From: Megamerina dolium
Taxonomy: Eukaryota > Arthropoda > Insecta > Diptera > Megamerinidae
Direction of reading: 5' to 3'
DNA length: 64,000 bases
NCBI GenBank assembly: GCA_963854835.1
Contig: OY978526.1
Location: 67,866,765-67,930,764, forward strand
The notes beneath the pieces are model-generated. The model saw only the letters and a program-made list of their open reading frames with translations. It did not search any database and was not told the DNA's origin. Below are positions 48,365 to 60,146 of this stretch, in pieces; position 1 is the first letter of the stretch; every line of letters starts with the position of its first letter. Position numbers and translations under genes: made by a program.

Positions 48365-51300
48365 TTAATAACGAGAGGGTACACCATAACGATCTTGTGC
48401 TGGACGCCCGCTGCTGCCATACATGCCACCACTGCCTAAGCCGCTGGAGTAACCACTCGATCGTTCATTGTATGTACGATCATAACGATCTTGTACCGAT
48501 GGTACTGATTGCCATGTCGAGGTGCCGTGCATATTCGATGACATGCCATTGCTGACGTACGATTTCATTGGTGGTGCACCAACGCCAGCACCATTAGTAG
48601 AATGACTCATGTGTGTGGATGAAGCCCAAACATTGCTGCCACCACCGGAACTGCCGCCACCATAACCACTAGTGCTGTCATAACGTTTACTGGCGCTTGA
48701 TGATCTTTAAAAGTGCAACAAACGTATTTATCACTGAATCATATTTGAAAGATATTCAACACAAACCACCAACCTTATATCATCCATTCCGCCACGTCGA
48801 TAATTTCCTGAAGATGAACGATCCGTTTCACCGTAACGTGACGTGGTACCCTTGTGTATGGATGAACTAACTTCGCGACTGGAATGGAATGAACTGCTTC
48901 CTGCACTAGTTCCTGCCGGAATGTGACGTATTTCTACCTCACGTTTATACTCATCACGCGACGATTTACTAGTGTAATCATCGCGTTTGCTACTTGACGA
49001 GTAATCATCTATACCGCCACGTTTCGACGAAGATGATATGTAATCGCCACCCCCACTGCTGCGTTTGCTATAATCATCGACACTGCGCTTCGATGGTACC
49101 GCAGGATAATCATCAATGGCTGCACGTTTTGAACCGCCACTAGAGTATTCATCACGTTTGGCATAGTCTGAACTGCGCTTCGATGTCGACGTGTAATCAT
49201 CAATGGCACGCTTATTGGTCGATGAACTGTAAAACAAAGTAGAAAGCGTGATTCATGTGATTCCATCGAACATAAGTGAATGTGCCTTACCTGCGTGCTG
49301 GTACAAGACTAGCATCAAATCTTGGTGGTGGAGGAGCCTCAAAACGACTATCAGTGCCCGATGTGCGTTTACGATCCGATATATCAGCATAGCGATCATC
49401 ATTGGGACGCTTATTCAAACGCTTAAGCGGATCATCACGTGCTTGCATAATCCTTCATTGAAACCCAAATAAAAAGCAGTCCAAATAGAATGTACAGAGA
49501 TTAATAAAAATAAAGCATTGTAGACAATGAAAATATGCAGGTTGTTAAAAAGTTTTTGACTCAAAAAAGGATATACGAAAAAAAAAAAATGGAAAGAAAT
49601 AAACGAAAAACTACGCGTTTATATACGAATTTTATGCAAAATTCGCATATTATATCACTCATCATTATTATTAGTAGTAGTAGTAGTAGTGTTGGTAGGA
49701 GTTGCATAAAACTCAATCATAATGGTTGGGTGGATGTGAGCATTTCAATAGTAGAGAAAAAAAGAGCTATTGAAATTGAATGCAATGAAATTTAAGAGGT
49801 TTTTCTTTGTTTGTATATTCAAAAATGCATTTTACGCGTGTAATTCATACTTCATCTGTTGACGCTTCAACTCAAGCCGCTCCAATTCAATTTTCTCACG
49901 TTCCAGCTTCTGCCGTTCGCGCTCTAAGCGCAACAACTCAGCCTTTTCTCTCTCCAGACGCTCTCGTTCATGCTGCAGCTTGCGGCGCTCTTCTGCCAGA
50001 CGTGCATCCTCTTGGCGCTGGCGTTCACGTATCTCACGGCGGCGGCGCTCCTCCTCGCGCAACTCACGTTCTCTCTCGCGTCGCCGTTGACGTTCTCGTT
50101 CTTCGCGTATCTTCTGATATGAAAGCATTTCACGTTGCCGCTGACGCTCGCGTTCTCGTTGACGTTGTATGCGCTCACGATCTAGCTGTGCATTATCCCT
50201 GACGCGACCGCGATCACCGGAACGACTACGCTGTGTCTGCAGCACTCGACCACCATTCTCTTTCTCCTTAGCGTCTTTTGTTGTTGCAGAGTCTTTTTTC
50301 TCCTTGTCATTACTGTCATTGTCCTTTTTTGTGCTGTCTTTGTTGTCGTCCTTTTTGGCATTGCTGTCATCTTTCTTGGCGGCATCACTTTTACGCTTGT
50401 CATCATGATTTTTGCCGCTTGAGCTTGTTTTCTTGTCTTCGTCCTTCTTCTTCGACTGCGAACGCGCTGAGACGGAACTTTTTGCTGTATCCTTTGTGGC
50501 TGCATTCGATGCTGTTGAGCTGCTGCCAATTTCATTTTTGGTCCGTTCCACTGATATGATGCGACCATGCAGTTCGGTGCGATGCAGATGATCAATACAG
50601 CGACTAGCATCGGATGACGAAGACATTGTTACATATCCATAGCAACGTGTGCCCGGTGTGCGTGTATTCGTCACCACTTTGGCACCAATCACCTTGCCAT
50701 ACTTGGAGAATATCGTTTTCAAATCGCTGGCACGGGTTAGCGATGACAGACCAGATACCCACAGGTTGCGTGATGCTGATGTTTTGCTGCTGCTTGACGA
50801 TGATGTCTTTGTGGAAGTGATGACACCGTTGCTTGTTGTTGTTGTTGCGGTTGCATTGTTTGTAGATTTTTCTGCAAATTCCATACAAATAATAATAATA
50901 GTGGAAGAGTAATGGTGAGAGCTCAATGAATGTGTATTGTTTTAAAATTATTTTCCTATTTTCTATTTTTTTATTTTTATTTTGTTTCTTCAAAATCTCA
51001 AATTTTGTAGATTTATCAGTTGTATGTAGTAGTAGTAGTAGTAGCGGTAGTAGTAGTAGAAGTAGTAGTAGTAGTGGTAGTAATAATAGTAGTAGGTCTA
51101 CTGTACTTTATAGAGTAGAGCACTTGGCGAATTCTGCATTCTCTTACAATGAAATTATCGAAAAACTGGACTGACACTGGCTACTCGAATCTCGAATCGG
51201 TCGAATCACGAATCTCTATTTCTTCTAATGATGTATTCCTATGCAAATTTACATAGTTTCATTCATTAGAGAAAATGTACAACATTTTGTTGTTGTTGTT

Positions 51301-54197
51301 GTTTGTTCGAGGCAAAAGAAAGTGTGAACTTGTTCATTTGACAATCAGTTCAGATGAATGTCGGGATGGCAGTACGCTCTGGCAACAATTTGGATCATAA
51401 TCACACGAAAATATTTTCCTTTGATGATAACTGCCGATCAGGTATGAAGCTCAGCTTTTCTGTGTAGAATAGGTTTCATGATGATGCCCATAAAGTTGCC
51501 TTGTTAATGTAAACATAAGAAATGGTTTCCATGACACTGTAATGTATATTTATATCAGGTTTCATCCTATTGCCTTATGTTGAAATGTACTCCTCATACA
51601 GTTAGTGGCGCTAAAAATGTTAGTGTCGTTTGTCCGGCAATGAAGAGTCAACGTCTGGGCACCCCAAATATTGCTACGAATCAATTAACAGCAGTTATGT
51701 ATCCTGTTCTCTTCTATGTTCCGAACAAGGTAACAGTGATAAAAATGAATCTTCAACATCTGAGCACCACAAATATTGCTACGAATCCATTAACAGCAGT
51801 TATGTATCCTATTCATCTTGTATATACACCGAATGTAGATAACAGCGAAAAACAATGTTAATGCCGTTGTTGATTTTATCGGGCAATGAAACCTTTACAA
51901 GTGGATCCGCAAATGTTGCTACAAATCAATTGACAGTTGTTATTTATCCCATTTCTATCGTCTATCCTCCGAATGTAGATATCAGCGTTGAAGCTTTGAC
52001 ATGTCGGCATCCCAAATGTTGCCACGAATCAACAGTTTCGTATCCTTTTCATCTTTTCAACAGCAGCTACCCAAGTCAAAATGAATCAAATTCACACTTT
52101 CTTGCCTTTCTTGTATCATAATATACATCACATATTCGATTGAATATTTAAAATTTGTGTATTTTATAAAACACTTGTTTTGGCTTTAGAGAAACAAATA
52201 AACAAAATGACCTTTTTTGAATTATCCTAAATTATATACACTCATTTGGCCCTATTTTATCGTCTTTTTCTTCATTCACGTTTATTAAATTTTCTTTTTT
52301 TTTTATTGAAAAATTACCTTTATCATCCTTCTGTGCTGTTTTCGATGATGATGTTTTTGATTCACTGTGTTAATGTTGATAGTTGAATTATTGTGGACGA
52401 GGAAATAAACACAAAAAAATATTAGTATTTGAAAAAGAGTATAGATGATGCTGCATTATTCCTTATGTATGGAACAAAGAGCAAATATTACACGATTCGT
52501 TTTGTAAAACACTGAAAAATATGTTTTTTCAACGCCACCGGAACTGATGAGCTCCTAGAAATTATATAGTAAATGGGAAGATGCAAATCCTTGATATTTT
52601 AAAATTTGTTGAAAAAATGCGGCAACTTTGTGTGTCCTATATGCTGATGTCCTTTTTACTGCGTATTTTCCACAATTCCTTTGATCCATCTATTTATAAC
52701 GCCCTCATATTTCATGTATTTTACAAAACAAACTCGCTTAATTTGGACTTTGTCCCATATGTTTACTTGTTGTATGCATAGTTTTGCATGTGTTCTGCAT
52801 TGTCAACCAACCTCTTGTCCTTTTTATCGCCGCTCTTATCATCTTTCTTCTTGCTTTTATTTGCAGAATCTTCTTCCTTGATGCTGGTTTTCTTATCATC
52901 CTTCTTGTCACCGTTAGTGGTCTTTTCATTCTTAGCAGTATCGTTCGCAGCTACAGCTTTTCCTTTATGACTTGCTTTTGTATCAGCTATATTTGATGAA
53001 CGATGTGTGATTTATTACCAACGAATTACGGGATAAGAAGATGTTTGTTGTTAGTGTGTTTCTTTTGATGTTTCATTGCGAACATTTATTTAAATTTAAT
53101 CTTAATGCACTATCAAGTATTTAAATTGATTTTGTGACAACATAATTCCGTTATGCACAAAATATACAATTCACACATATTTCTCTTCATTAATAGATTA
53201 CAAAAAAAAAAAAAAAAAAAAAAAAAATAGCGAAGCCTGTAATATTGAATTATTATTAGTACTTACTTATTTTTTCCTTTTCATCGGCAGCCTATAAAAG
53301 ATGAAAAAGAAAAGAAAATTAAAAATGTACATACAAAATTTGTATTGAAAAAAATCAATATTAGGACAAAGGATTCGGAAACGCGTTGAGTGCAATCGTA
53401 TAACATACACGAGTATAATATATATGAATAACTTTCAAAAAAGTTTTAGCGTTTTATTAGAATCCTATGTGAATCTCATGAATTATATTACTGTACGTGC
53501 AGTGTATATAGTTACTCATATAGAATACAATTGATCATTACCTGTTCATGCAACAATTTTTGTTCGTCTTCACCAATGGTTAAATTGATTGATTCCTCAT
53601 TGTCATTATTATTAGATTCGCCATTATTTTCTTCATCCTCTTCGTCTCCTTCTTGAGCCTCTTCATAGTTTTCCTCTTGGCCATCTTCATCATACTCCTC
53701 CTCATCCCCCTCCTGTTGCTCTTGATCATCTTCAACGACAACGCATTCATCATCTACAGTGCCTACTTGATCGATTTCATCATCTTGTTCTTCGTCCTCA
53801 CCATTATATTGTTCATCCCCATCTTCTGCTCCCTCCAACTCCTCCTCCTCAGCACCTTCTGTAACGTCTTCGACTACCTCCTCCTCTTCAATTGGTTCCT
53901 CCTTAATTTGGACCACCGGTTCAGGGATTGCTTTCTTTCCGACTGTTTGCGGTTTTTTTACTGGCGTAACCTTGGCTCCGAATACATATTTAGCCGGGTC
54001 GTGACCAGCATTTTTCAAAGACTTCAAAATTCAAATACGATGTACTTTATTGCCAAACATTTATTATAATATATTACCTTTTCTAGTCGATCAACCAATG
54101 CAGACTTTGGACCAATTGTGTCCAACTTACGTTTTTCCAACTCTTCTTTCAGTTCAGCCACACGCAACTCATTTAATTTCTTTCCAGCGTCAGACAT
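48365..54197 (-). CDS. Saf-B: Scaffold attachment factor B (SAP domain, RRM, Arg/Glu-rich)
   Basis: Minus-strand exons: 54197-54078, 54021-53542, 53291-53267 (25 bp), 52986-52812, 52364-52318 (47 bp), 50871-49851, 49452-49291, 49226-48774 and 48704-48365, GT-AG, joining in frame to 940 aa (Drosophila Saf-B is of similar size). Residues 1-42 are a SAP DNA-binding motif ([28 protein letters not shown]). An acidic Glu/Asp stretch and a Lys-rich stretch follow, then an RRM at about 318-396 ([17 protein letters not shown] as RNP1), a long Arg/Glu helix and a Ser/Tyr/Arg/Gly-rich C-terminus. The protein links nuclear-matrix DNA with RNA processing and nuclear RNA. The two tiny exons are supported only by phase and splice sites and could be alternatively used. 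Intron 5 (1446 bp) holds a repeat. Confidence 0.92.
49668..49693. repeat. (TAG)n microsatellite in Saf-B intron 6
   Basis: About eight TAG/AGT triplets in a row within the 398-bp intron between exons 6 and 7. Confidence 0.8.
51026..51100. repeat. (AGT)n microsatellite in Saf-B intron 5
   Basis: Roughly 24 AGT-type triplets with a few interruptions (CGG, AGA, TGG, AAT). Low-complexity; the Ser-rich frame across it is not a gene. Confidence 0.85.
51590..52070. repeat. Four diverged ~105-140 bp tandem repeats in Saf-B intron 5
   Basis: AAATATTGCTACGAATC followed by ATTAACAGCAGTTATGTATC recurs in diverging form at 51666, 51771, 51911 and 52014, with spacings of 105, 140 and 103 bp. The first two units are nearly identical. 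The repeats keep a frame open on the plus strand over 94 and 88 codons, which is probably an accident of the unit length. No similarity to a known element is recalled. Confidence 0.6.
53202..53227. repeat. Poly-A run (26 A) in Saf-B intron 3
   Basis: An uninterrupted run of 26 A on the plus strand, poly-T on the transcribed strand, about 40 bp past the donor site of the 25-bp exon 3. On the sense strand it is a long pyrimidine tract well upstream of the exon 4 acceptor. Assembly length error is possible. Confidence 0.8.
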
Positions 54198-55820
54198 TGT
54201 TTCCTAAGATAATTCAATCTACTTAGGATGTAGTGAATATTAAGGTATGATACTTTATAATAACACTGATTTTATTTTGGTAATATAAATTACAAAACCA
54301 TAAATTAAATGTAATTTTCCAAGATCAAGTTGCCCACGAATTGGACTAGATGAAAATTTTCATTGAAAATGGCGACTTTATCTGTGTTAAGTAATTGTTC
54401 TATGAAGTTGGCTGCAGTTCTGACAAAGATTGCATTTTAACGGAAATGTCGATAATGTAGTTTCAAGGGGTAGAGCCCAGTTAGACGGCTACTTTGTTGA
54501 GAATCATATGATTGCCAATCACGACAATATTACGTTCTTATTTGCTGATCAATAAAGTTTATTATATTCATTTCGATTTTTTCCACCTTTAATTACTTAG
54601 TACTTAGTACTTTTAATTTAACAATTCTTCTACGTCATTTGTGCATTTAGATTTGGAAAATAGTGATGGGTTTGAAATTCTTGAACTTTGTAATGAATAT
54701 GCAAATAAATTGCTATTTTTGGCAAGAAAAACATATACTAGTAATAATAAAGTGCTTACGTTTTATTATTAATTTGCAAATAAAACGTTCGCGTAAAACC
54801 AGATCATGTGCGGTAAAGCCCTGGCTTTTTGATAGATTAAATAAAGGATCAATTGCTTTTATTTGGAATGAACTTCGGCTCCTAGATAAACAAGACTACA
54901 CATATTTGGTTTGTATGTAATTCTCTTGTCAATACGATTTTACTTCATCTAATGACATCGAATCAAATCTACTTCTCTTAAATTTATATGACACTGGAAT
55001 ATTACACCGCTGCTTCGAAATAGGAAAGATAATTGATAAAAGTGTGCGAGTTCGTTTCCAAATTTTACATTTCCTAAATGGAGAAACAAACAAAAAACCA
55101 GGAACTTGAAAATTTTCGTGTTTAAAAAAAGTATATGGCTTCCCTTTTTTCATTTTCTTATTTCAATTATTTATTTTGTTTTGTTTCAAAACGAAAATTT
55201 ACGCTAATCGAATCTGTTTTGTGGTAATACAGTTTTAATTTTTTCATGGCTAGTATTTAGGTATGAAAAGATTGCTTGAAAATTTTCTAAATTCATTATT
55301 CACTATTCACTGCCATATTCCAATAATTTAGGAAAAGTCACAATTTAGACACCAATTTAGGCGAACGCGCATACAAACGTCCTTATAAAAAAGTGTAAAA
55401 TAAATGTAAGTTGTTTTTGTTTTAGATTTTAAAACCTAAAGACGAAAACGTCTTTATAAAAAATAACTTACATTAAATTTAGAAAAGACGTCAAAATATA
55501 TAAAATGCGATGAATAAAAAAATAATTAAGTAACCTGCAGTAAGTGTTGCTATCACGCATATTCGATTTTTTTCCTCTAAAAGTATCAAATTTTGCCCCA
55601 AAAGGCATAAATTGTCAAAAAATGCTCAACGCAATCCTTGCGGTGATCTCGTGATTTGGTGCCGATAGCCAAATCTCCTGTGATCTTTTCGGTCAGGTTT
55701 TACGCTCTTGCTCTCGCTCTCAATTTTTCATTTTACATTCAAAACAAAAACAACACGTGACGTGATTGTTACCGAGACCGTCAATATAACAGCCGCCTTA
55801 CCGATTACAACTTCGCGTTC
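54198..55820. other. Saf-B upstream flank and spacer
   Basis: The first few hundred bases must hold the Saf-B promoter (transcribed leftward). The remainder is AT-rich without a recognisable gene. Confidence 0.4.
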
Positions 55821-55823
55821 TAA

Positions 55824-56489
55824 GTGTCTGTCCACATTGGCCTGCCCATAAACGTTGTTTCCACATTAGTGCAATCACGCCGGTTTTATTTGAATTGAAA
55901 TACTACAGTGGAATTGGAATTATGGAATAAAGTAGGGCTGTTGAATTAATTATTCTGTGCAAAAAGTTGGAGTAATCGAAATATTCGATTAATTAAATAT
56001 AAAATTATTCGAATAATCATGATTTTGAATATTAAAAATTTGAAATTATTCAATTAATCAAAATATTTATAATATTTTTTCCAATACAAAGTAGACAGGA
56101 AGCTATTAATATGGGAATGCTTATTTTATGTTTATTCGCAAAGAAAATTTCAAAAACAAAGGAAAAATGAAAATGAAAAATATTTTGATTAATCAAAATT
56201 CTGATTTCTCGAATAATTTTAATTTTGGTAAATCCTAATTTCGATTAAGCGAATTGATTAGGCGAATAGTTTGATTAATCAAAGTTTTTGAACAAACAAT
56301 TAATCGCAAAATCTTAATATATAGCTGATGTTATCCTTTAACCTTTGGACATAAAACAAAGCTCATTGCGTCGATTTTTATTTTTGGATTGGACTTTCGA
56401 CGTAAAACTTGCATCCTTTTCTGACTGCCTACTTTTCTACCTATTTCATTCTCACAGTTGCGCCAGGGCAGGTCAATGTGGATAGGTAC
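55824..56489. mobile_element. MITE copy 2 (TAA duplication), upstream of RpS3
   Basis: The left end GTGTCTGTCCACATTGGCCT and the complement of the right end, GTACCTATCCACATTGACCT, are the same terminal repeats as in copy 1. TAA flanks both sides (55821-55823 and 56490-56492). It is 666 bp with the same AT-rich interior and the TTGGATTGGACTTTCGACG block. It ends about 200 bp before the RpS3 start motif. Confidence 0.8.
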
Positions 56490-56651
56490 TAACGCAATCA
56501 TTTCGATTGTTGAGTTAGAGAAAAGTAATTTGTACATAAAAAGGAATATTTTTATAACTAGGGTCTAACTAAATTGTCATTGGAGTTTGGTAGCACTTCT
56601 GTAATTTGCGAATGCGAATCTATTACAATTTTTTGACTGATAATGAAGTGT

Positions 56652-56700
56652 TGACGTCAGGCAGCCATCTTGAAGGTAATGGAGTACGTCTCTCTTTCTG
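56652..56700 (+). promoter_or_regulatory. RpS3 promoter: CRE palindrome and TOP-type start
   Basis: TGACGTCA at 56652-56659 is a perfect cAMP-response-element-type palindrome. CTCTCTTTCTG at 56690-56700 is a pyrimidine tract of the kind that begins ribosomal protein mRNAs (TOP motif). If transcription starts at C56690, the 5' UTR is 47 bases. That TOP motifs mark translationally regulated ribosomal genes is established; the exact start here is inference. Confidence 0.5.
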
Positions 56701-56736
56701 TTTGACCACGTTCTGGGCGAGTTATATGAAATAAAC

Positions 56737-57762
56737 ATGAGTCTTACAATTTCTAAAAAACGCAAGGTAATTTCATTATTTTCAATTGAAAATATAAAGT
56801 AAAAAATTTGCTAATTACACATATGAAAAATTCGCGGAGTTTGCTGTGAAATATGTGAACATTTTTGAAAATAGAGAACTAACCTCAATTTGCTACTGTG
56901 CTGGTGCGCCAAGTATATGCGAATGTTAAAAAGTGAAATTTTCAATAAATACAAGAAAAATGAAACATTGACAAATTTATGAAATTCTACAGCAATAAGC
57001 AGTGTCCTAATCTAATGAAATTCTTTTAATTCTTTTTTCTTCTCTACATTACAGTTTGTTGCCGATGGCATGTTCAAAGCTGAACTCAACGAGTTTCTCA
57101 CTCGTGAACTCGCCGAGGATGGTTACTCTGGTGTAGAAGTACGTGTCACACCAGCTCGTACTGAAATTATTATTATGGCCACTAAGACCCAGCAGGTATT
57201 GGGTGAGAAAGGTCGTCGTATTCGTGAATTGACCGCTATGGTCCAGAAGCGGTTCAACTTTGAACCTGGTCGTATTGAATTGTACGCCGAAAAAGTTGCT
57301 ACCCGTGGTCTCTGCGCTATCGCTCAAGCTGAGTCGCTCCGTTATAAACTTACCGGTGGATTGGCTGTACGTCGTGCATGCTATGGTGTACTCCGTTTCA
57401 TTATGGAGTCTGGTGCAAAGGGATGTGAAGTTGTTGTCTCCGGCAAATTGCGTGGCCAACGTGCCAAATCCATGAAATTCGTTGATGGTCTGATGATACA
57501 TTCTGGTGATCCATGCAATGATTATGTTGAGACTGCCACACGTCACGTCTTGTTGCGTCAAGGTGTTTTGGGCATTAAAGTGAAAATCATGTTGCCGTAC
57601 GATCCTAAAAACAAGATTGGTCCCAAGAAGCCGTTGCCAGACAATGTCTCTGTTGTGGAACCCAAAGAGGAAAAGATCTACGAGACGCCGGAAACGGAAT
57701 ACAAAAATCCACCAATTAACAAACCTTTGGATGATTTGTCAGAAGCGCCTAAAGTTATGTAA
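56737..57762 (+). CDS. RpS3: 40S ribosomal protein S3 (uS3)
   Basis: Exon 1 is 56737-56766 ([10 protein letters not shown]) and exon 2 57055-57762, joined at [14 protein letters not shown], giving 245 aa, about the length of fly RpS3 (246). The protein is nearly identical to insect RpS3 from residue 11 on. A type-2 KH domain lies at about 21-92 ([20 protein letters not shown] with its GEKGRR loop). The uS3 C-terminal domain follows ([40 protein letters not shown]), then the eukaryotic tail ([17 protein letters not shown]). It sits at the mRNA entry of the 40S subunit. The usual N-terminus MNANLPISKKRK is shortened to [10 protein letters not shown]. The short first exon split by a 288-bp intron is typical for ribosomal protein genes. 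AATAAA at 57809-57814 is 46 bp past the stop. Confidence 0.98.
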
Positions 57763-57808
57763 AATTATTTTAATTGTTTAGCAGCAGACACATGAAATAA
57801 GTGAAATG

Positions 57809-57814
57809 AATAAA
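57809..57814 (+). terminator. RpS3: Poly(A) signal of RpS3
   Basis: Canonical AATAAA 46 bp after the stop codon, in an otherwise short AT-rich 3' region. A second AATAAA follows at about 57842. Confidence 0.7.
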
Positions 57815-58990
57815 TATGATAACTTTTAGATAACAAAAACAAATAAAAATTTTAATTGTGTCTTTTCCATTTTTAAATTTAACGTTTTTTTTATATGTAA
57901 TTATGTACGATTCTATTTAAGACGGACATGTTTTTTTACAGTTACTGATGACCCCAATGTATAAACATCAAAATGAAGGAATTGAGCCGTTCATATGAAA
58001 CGGATATTTTTAATGACTTCCATATATGTTCGTATGCGAAATAAAACAAGAAGACACCAAGTCGATGAACTAAAAAGTCGCTGATAAATTTAAAATGCTG
58101 ATTTATTAGCGCAAGTCTGTGTACAATTCTTCATATAAGAAGGAGATGAAGCTTTGGATTTGTAAACGCCAAACGTATAAGTGTATATTTGGGGACAAGA
58201 CTTTTTCACTTTGATTATCCTTGCTTCATTGTATTTACATATTGCATGTAACGTTGTTTACAATTCCTTTATCGACACGAGATGCATAATTCGTTTTCAA
58301 TTTGATAAATCCCAACAATCATGTTTTGAACATTTGTCAGGCGAATTAAAGACGAGTTGATGTTAAGGTGCCTGTGTTTGTGTGCGCGTGTGTGTTTGAT
58401 TGCTATGTTTGATAAGTAGGGTTCATTTTGGTCAACAAATAAAAATACGTTTGATGCATTACTCCTGATTAACATTGAAATACGTAAATTTTAAATTTGC
58501 CTTTGTTGTTGTTGTTGATTTAAAGCATAATTAATTCATGTGGAAAGTGTTCAAACATGATATACAATTAAGAAATGTGAAGGTAATGTTTTTAAGGCAA
58601 TTTTTGGTCATACTTATTCTGTAAATTAGAATAAATATAATGCGAAGAGAAAGGAATAACCAATTTTTCTGTATGTAACCGCAATTTTATTAACTGTTGA
58701 AGATGCCATGGAGTGTTGCTTTCCTTTTGCTTGTTTGTTTTTAATAATTAATGAAAGAGATGTGTAAAACGATAATAAACACAGGGAACATGACTTTAAA
58801 ATTGTTTTTTAATAAATCGAAAATCGTGAATCACATATGTGTTGACTTTTTCAATCTTGTATAAAATCGCATGATTTTATTTCGATTGTTTACTTCACGG
58901 AGGCATTTATTACAATACTTTCCGAAATCTGAAGAGTAATTGGAAAAAGCGAATGGTGAGCATTGTCAACGTTACCTTTCATTCATACCA
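57815..58990. other. RpS3 downstream spacer, nothing recognised
   Basis: AT-rich with a short TTGTTG run near 58504. No gene, RNA or repeat boundary is supported. Confidence 0.4.
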
Positions 58991-59361
58991 ATTACGGACT
59001 TTATTCGTTTTTTTTTTATTAGGTGAGATCAATTTTGATAAAAATTTTCAATTTTGTATGTGCGCCATCCTATGGATTAGAGATATGGAGTGAATATATT
59101 CCGAAGAAATGTGGAGTAAAAATAATGGAGGTCGGTCTTATATTTGATGTTTCTAAATTCGATTCTTGGGTAGCTATGTGGTTATTTGTCCTTGTTGTAT
59201 CGTAATCCTATCCACACATAATTTTTATATATTTCCCATACATATTAAAACGCCCATAATTTACGAAATACTTTGCCTAAAATATCCACAATATTTGCCT
59301 AAAATAAGCATATTAGTATTTATTTCAGGTAGATATAAATTGTTGGGTCATGCCCACTACT
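58990..59361. repeat. Satellite-type monomers flanking nested insertions
   Basis: GGAGGTCGGTCTTATATTTG, GATTCTTGGGTAGCTATGTG and GGTCATGCCCACTACTTAA are diverged versions of monomers seen in the array at 16.9-18.3 kb and the element at 7.6-8.8 kb. The last monomer is interrupted by the piggyBac-like element and resumes after it at 60134, and again after the MITE at 60817. Confidence 0.55.
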
Positions 59362-59365
59362 TAAC

Positions 59366-60129
59366 ACGTTGGCTGCCAGGGCATTACCGGTGATCTCAAC
59401 CCAAGATAAACTATCCCCAGGTGTCAATCTATCGCCGGTGAGACACATGTTGACAATATCGGTTTTATCACCCTAATGAAAATTGTGTTTAGGAACTTAT
59501 CTATTTCAAAAGAAAAATTATTTTACTCCATAGAAAGCCAGACAGCTTGAGGACATCCTTAGCAATATGTGGTTATAAGTTTTGCCATGTAAATTGACTA
59601 TGGCAAAAACTCCATGATCTCCTTACGATCAGTATCTCTCCACTGGTCTATTTTACTGCTTCTGCGAATACTGGTCGAAGTATATAACTGTTCGCATTTT
59701 TATTTGCCTTTTCAACAATAATGTCCAAAATCGTATCTGTCAAACATTTGCTATAACATTGAAATGGCGAATGACTATTGTGTTAAGCAACATGAGGTGG
59801 ATTAAATACTTCATCGAAATTTATTAAAAATCACTCCGGTGGCGGTCGAATTCCATGTTGTTGTAGTTTCCGTCTGATGTTCATTTGCGATAACATTAAG
59901 GACGAACTTACTCATTTTCTTCCGAAATGCCGCTTGAATTTTCTGTCGACTCCAACATGTGGCGTATTTCCTCGGAATCCATATCTTTTGCATTTTTTTC
60001 ACTGAACCTTTGCAACTAAGTGTCTGCTCTGAACTGCAGCTTCAGACTAAATTAGCTTTACTCAGCTAGCTTTTCTGGCATATAACGACTTTTGTTGTTA
60101 TCACCGGTGATGCCCTGGCAGCAATCGTG
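59366..60129 (-). mobile_element. piggyBac-like element, internally deleted, with TTAA duplication
   Basis: The left end CACGTTGGCTGCCAGGGCAT and the complement of the right end, CACGATTGCTGCCAGGGCAT, start ~30-bp inverted repeats (both continue to ACCGGTGAT). TTAA flanks both sides (59362-59365 and 60130-60133), the signature target duplication of piggyBac. The minus strand reads an acidic N-terminus MDSEEIRHMLESTENSSGIS near 59977, as these transposases have. Further on comes CLTDTILDIIVEKANKNANS near 59730, like the family's LTDEI...IV..TN segment, followed by a stop. At 764 bp it lacks the catalytic core and is non-autonomous. Confidence 0.72.
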
Positions 60130-60146
60130 TTAATGTAGCTCCCATA

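Noticed and set aside
49807..50202. 131-residue plus-strand protein opposite Saf-B exon 6
   Set aside because: It is the antisense shadow of the Arg/Glu-rich coding exon, whose codon bias keeps the opposite frames open.
57049..57561. 170-residue minus-strand protein opposite RpS3
   Set aside because: Antisense shadow of the highly conserved RpS3 exon.
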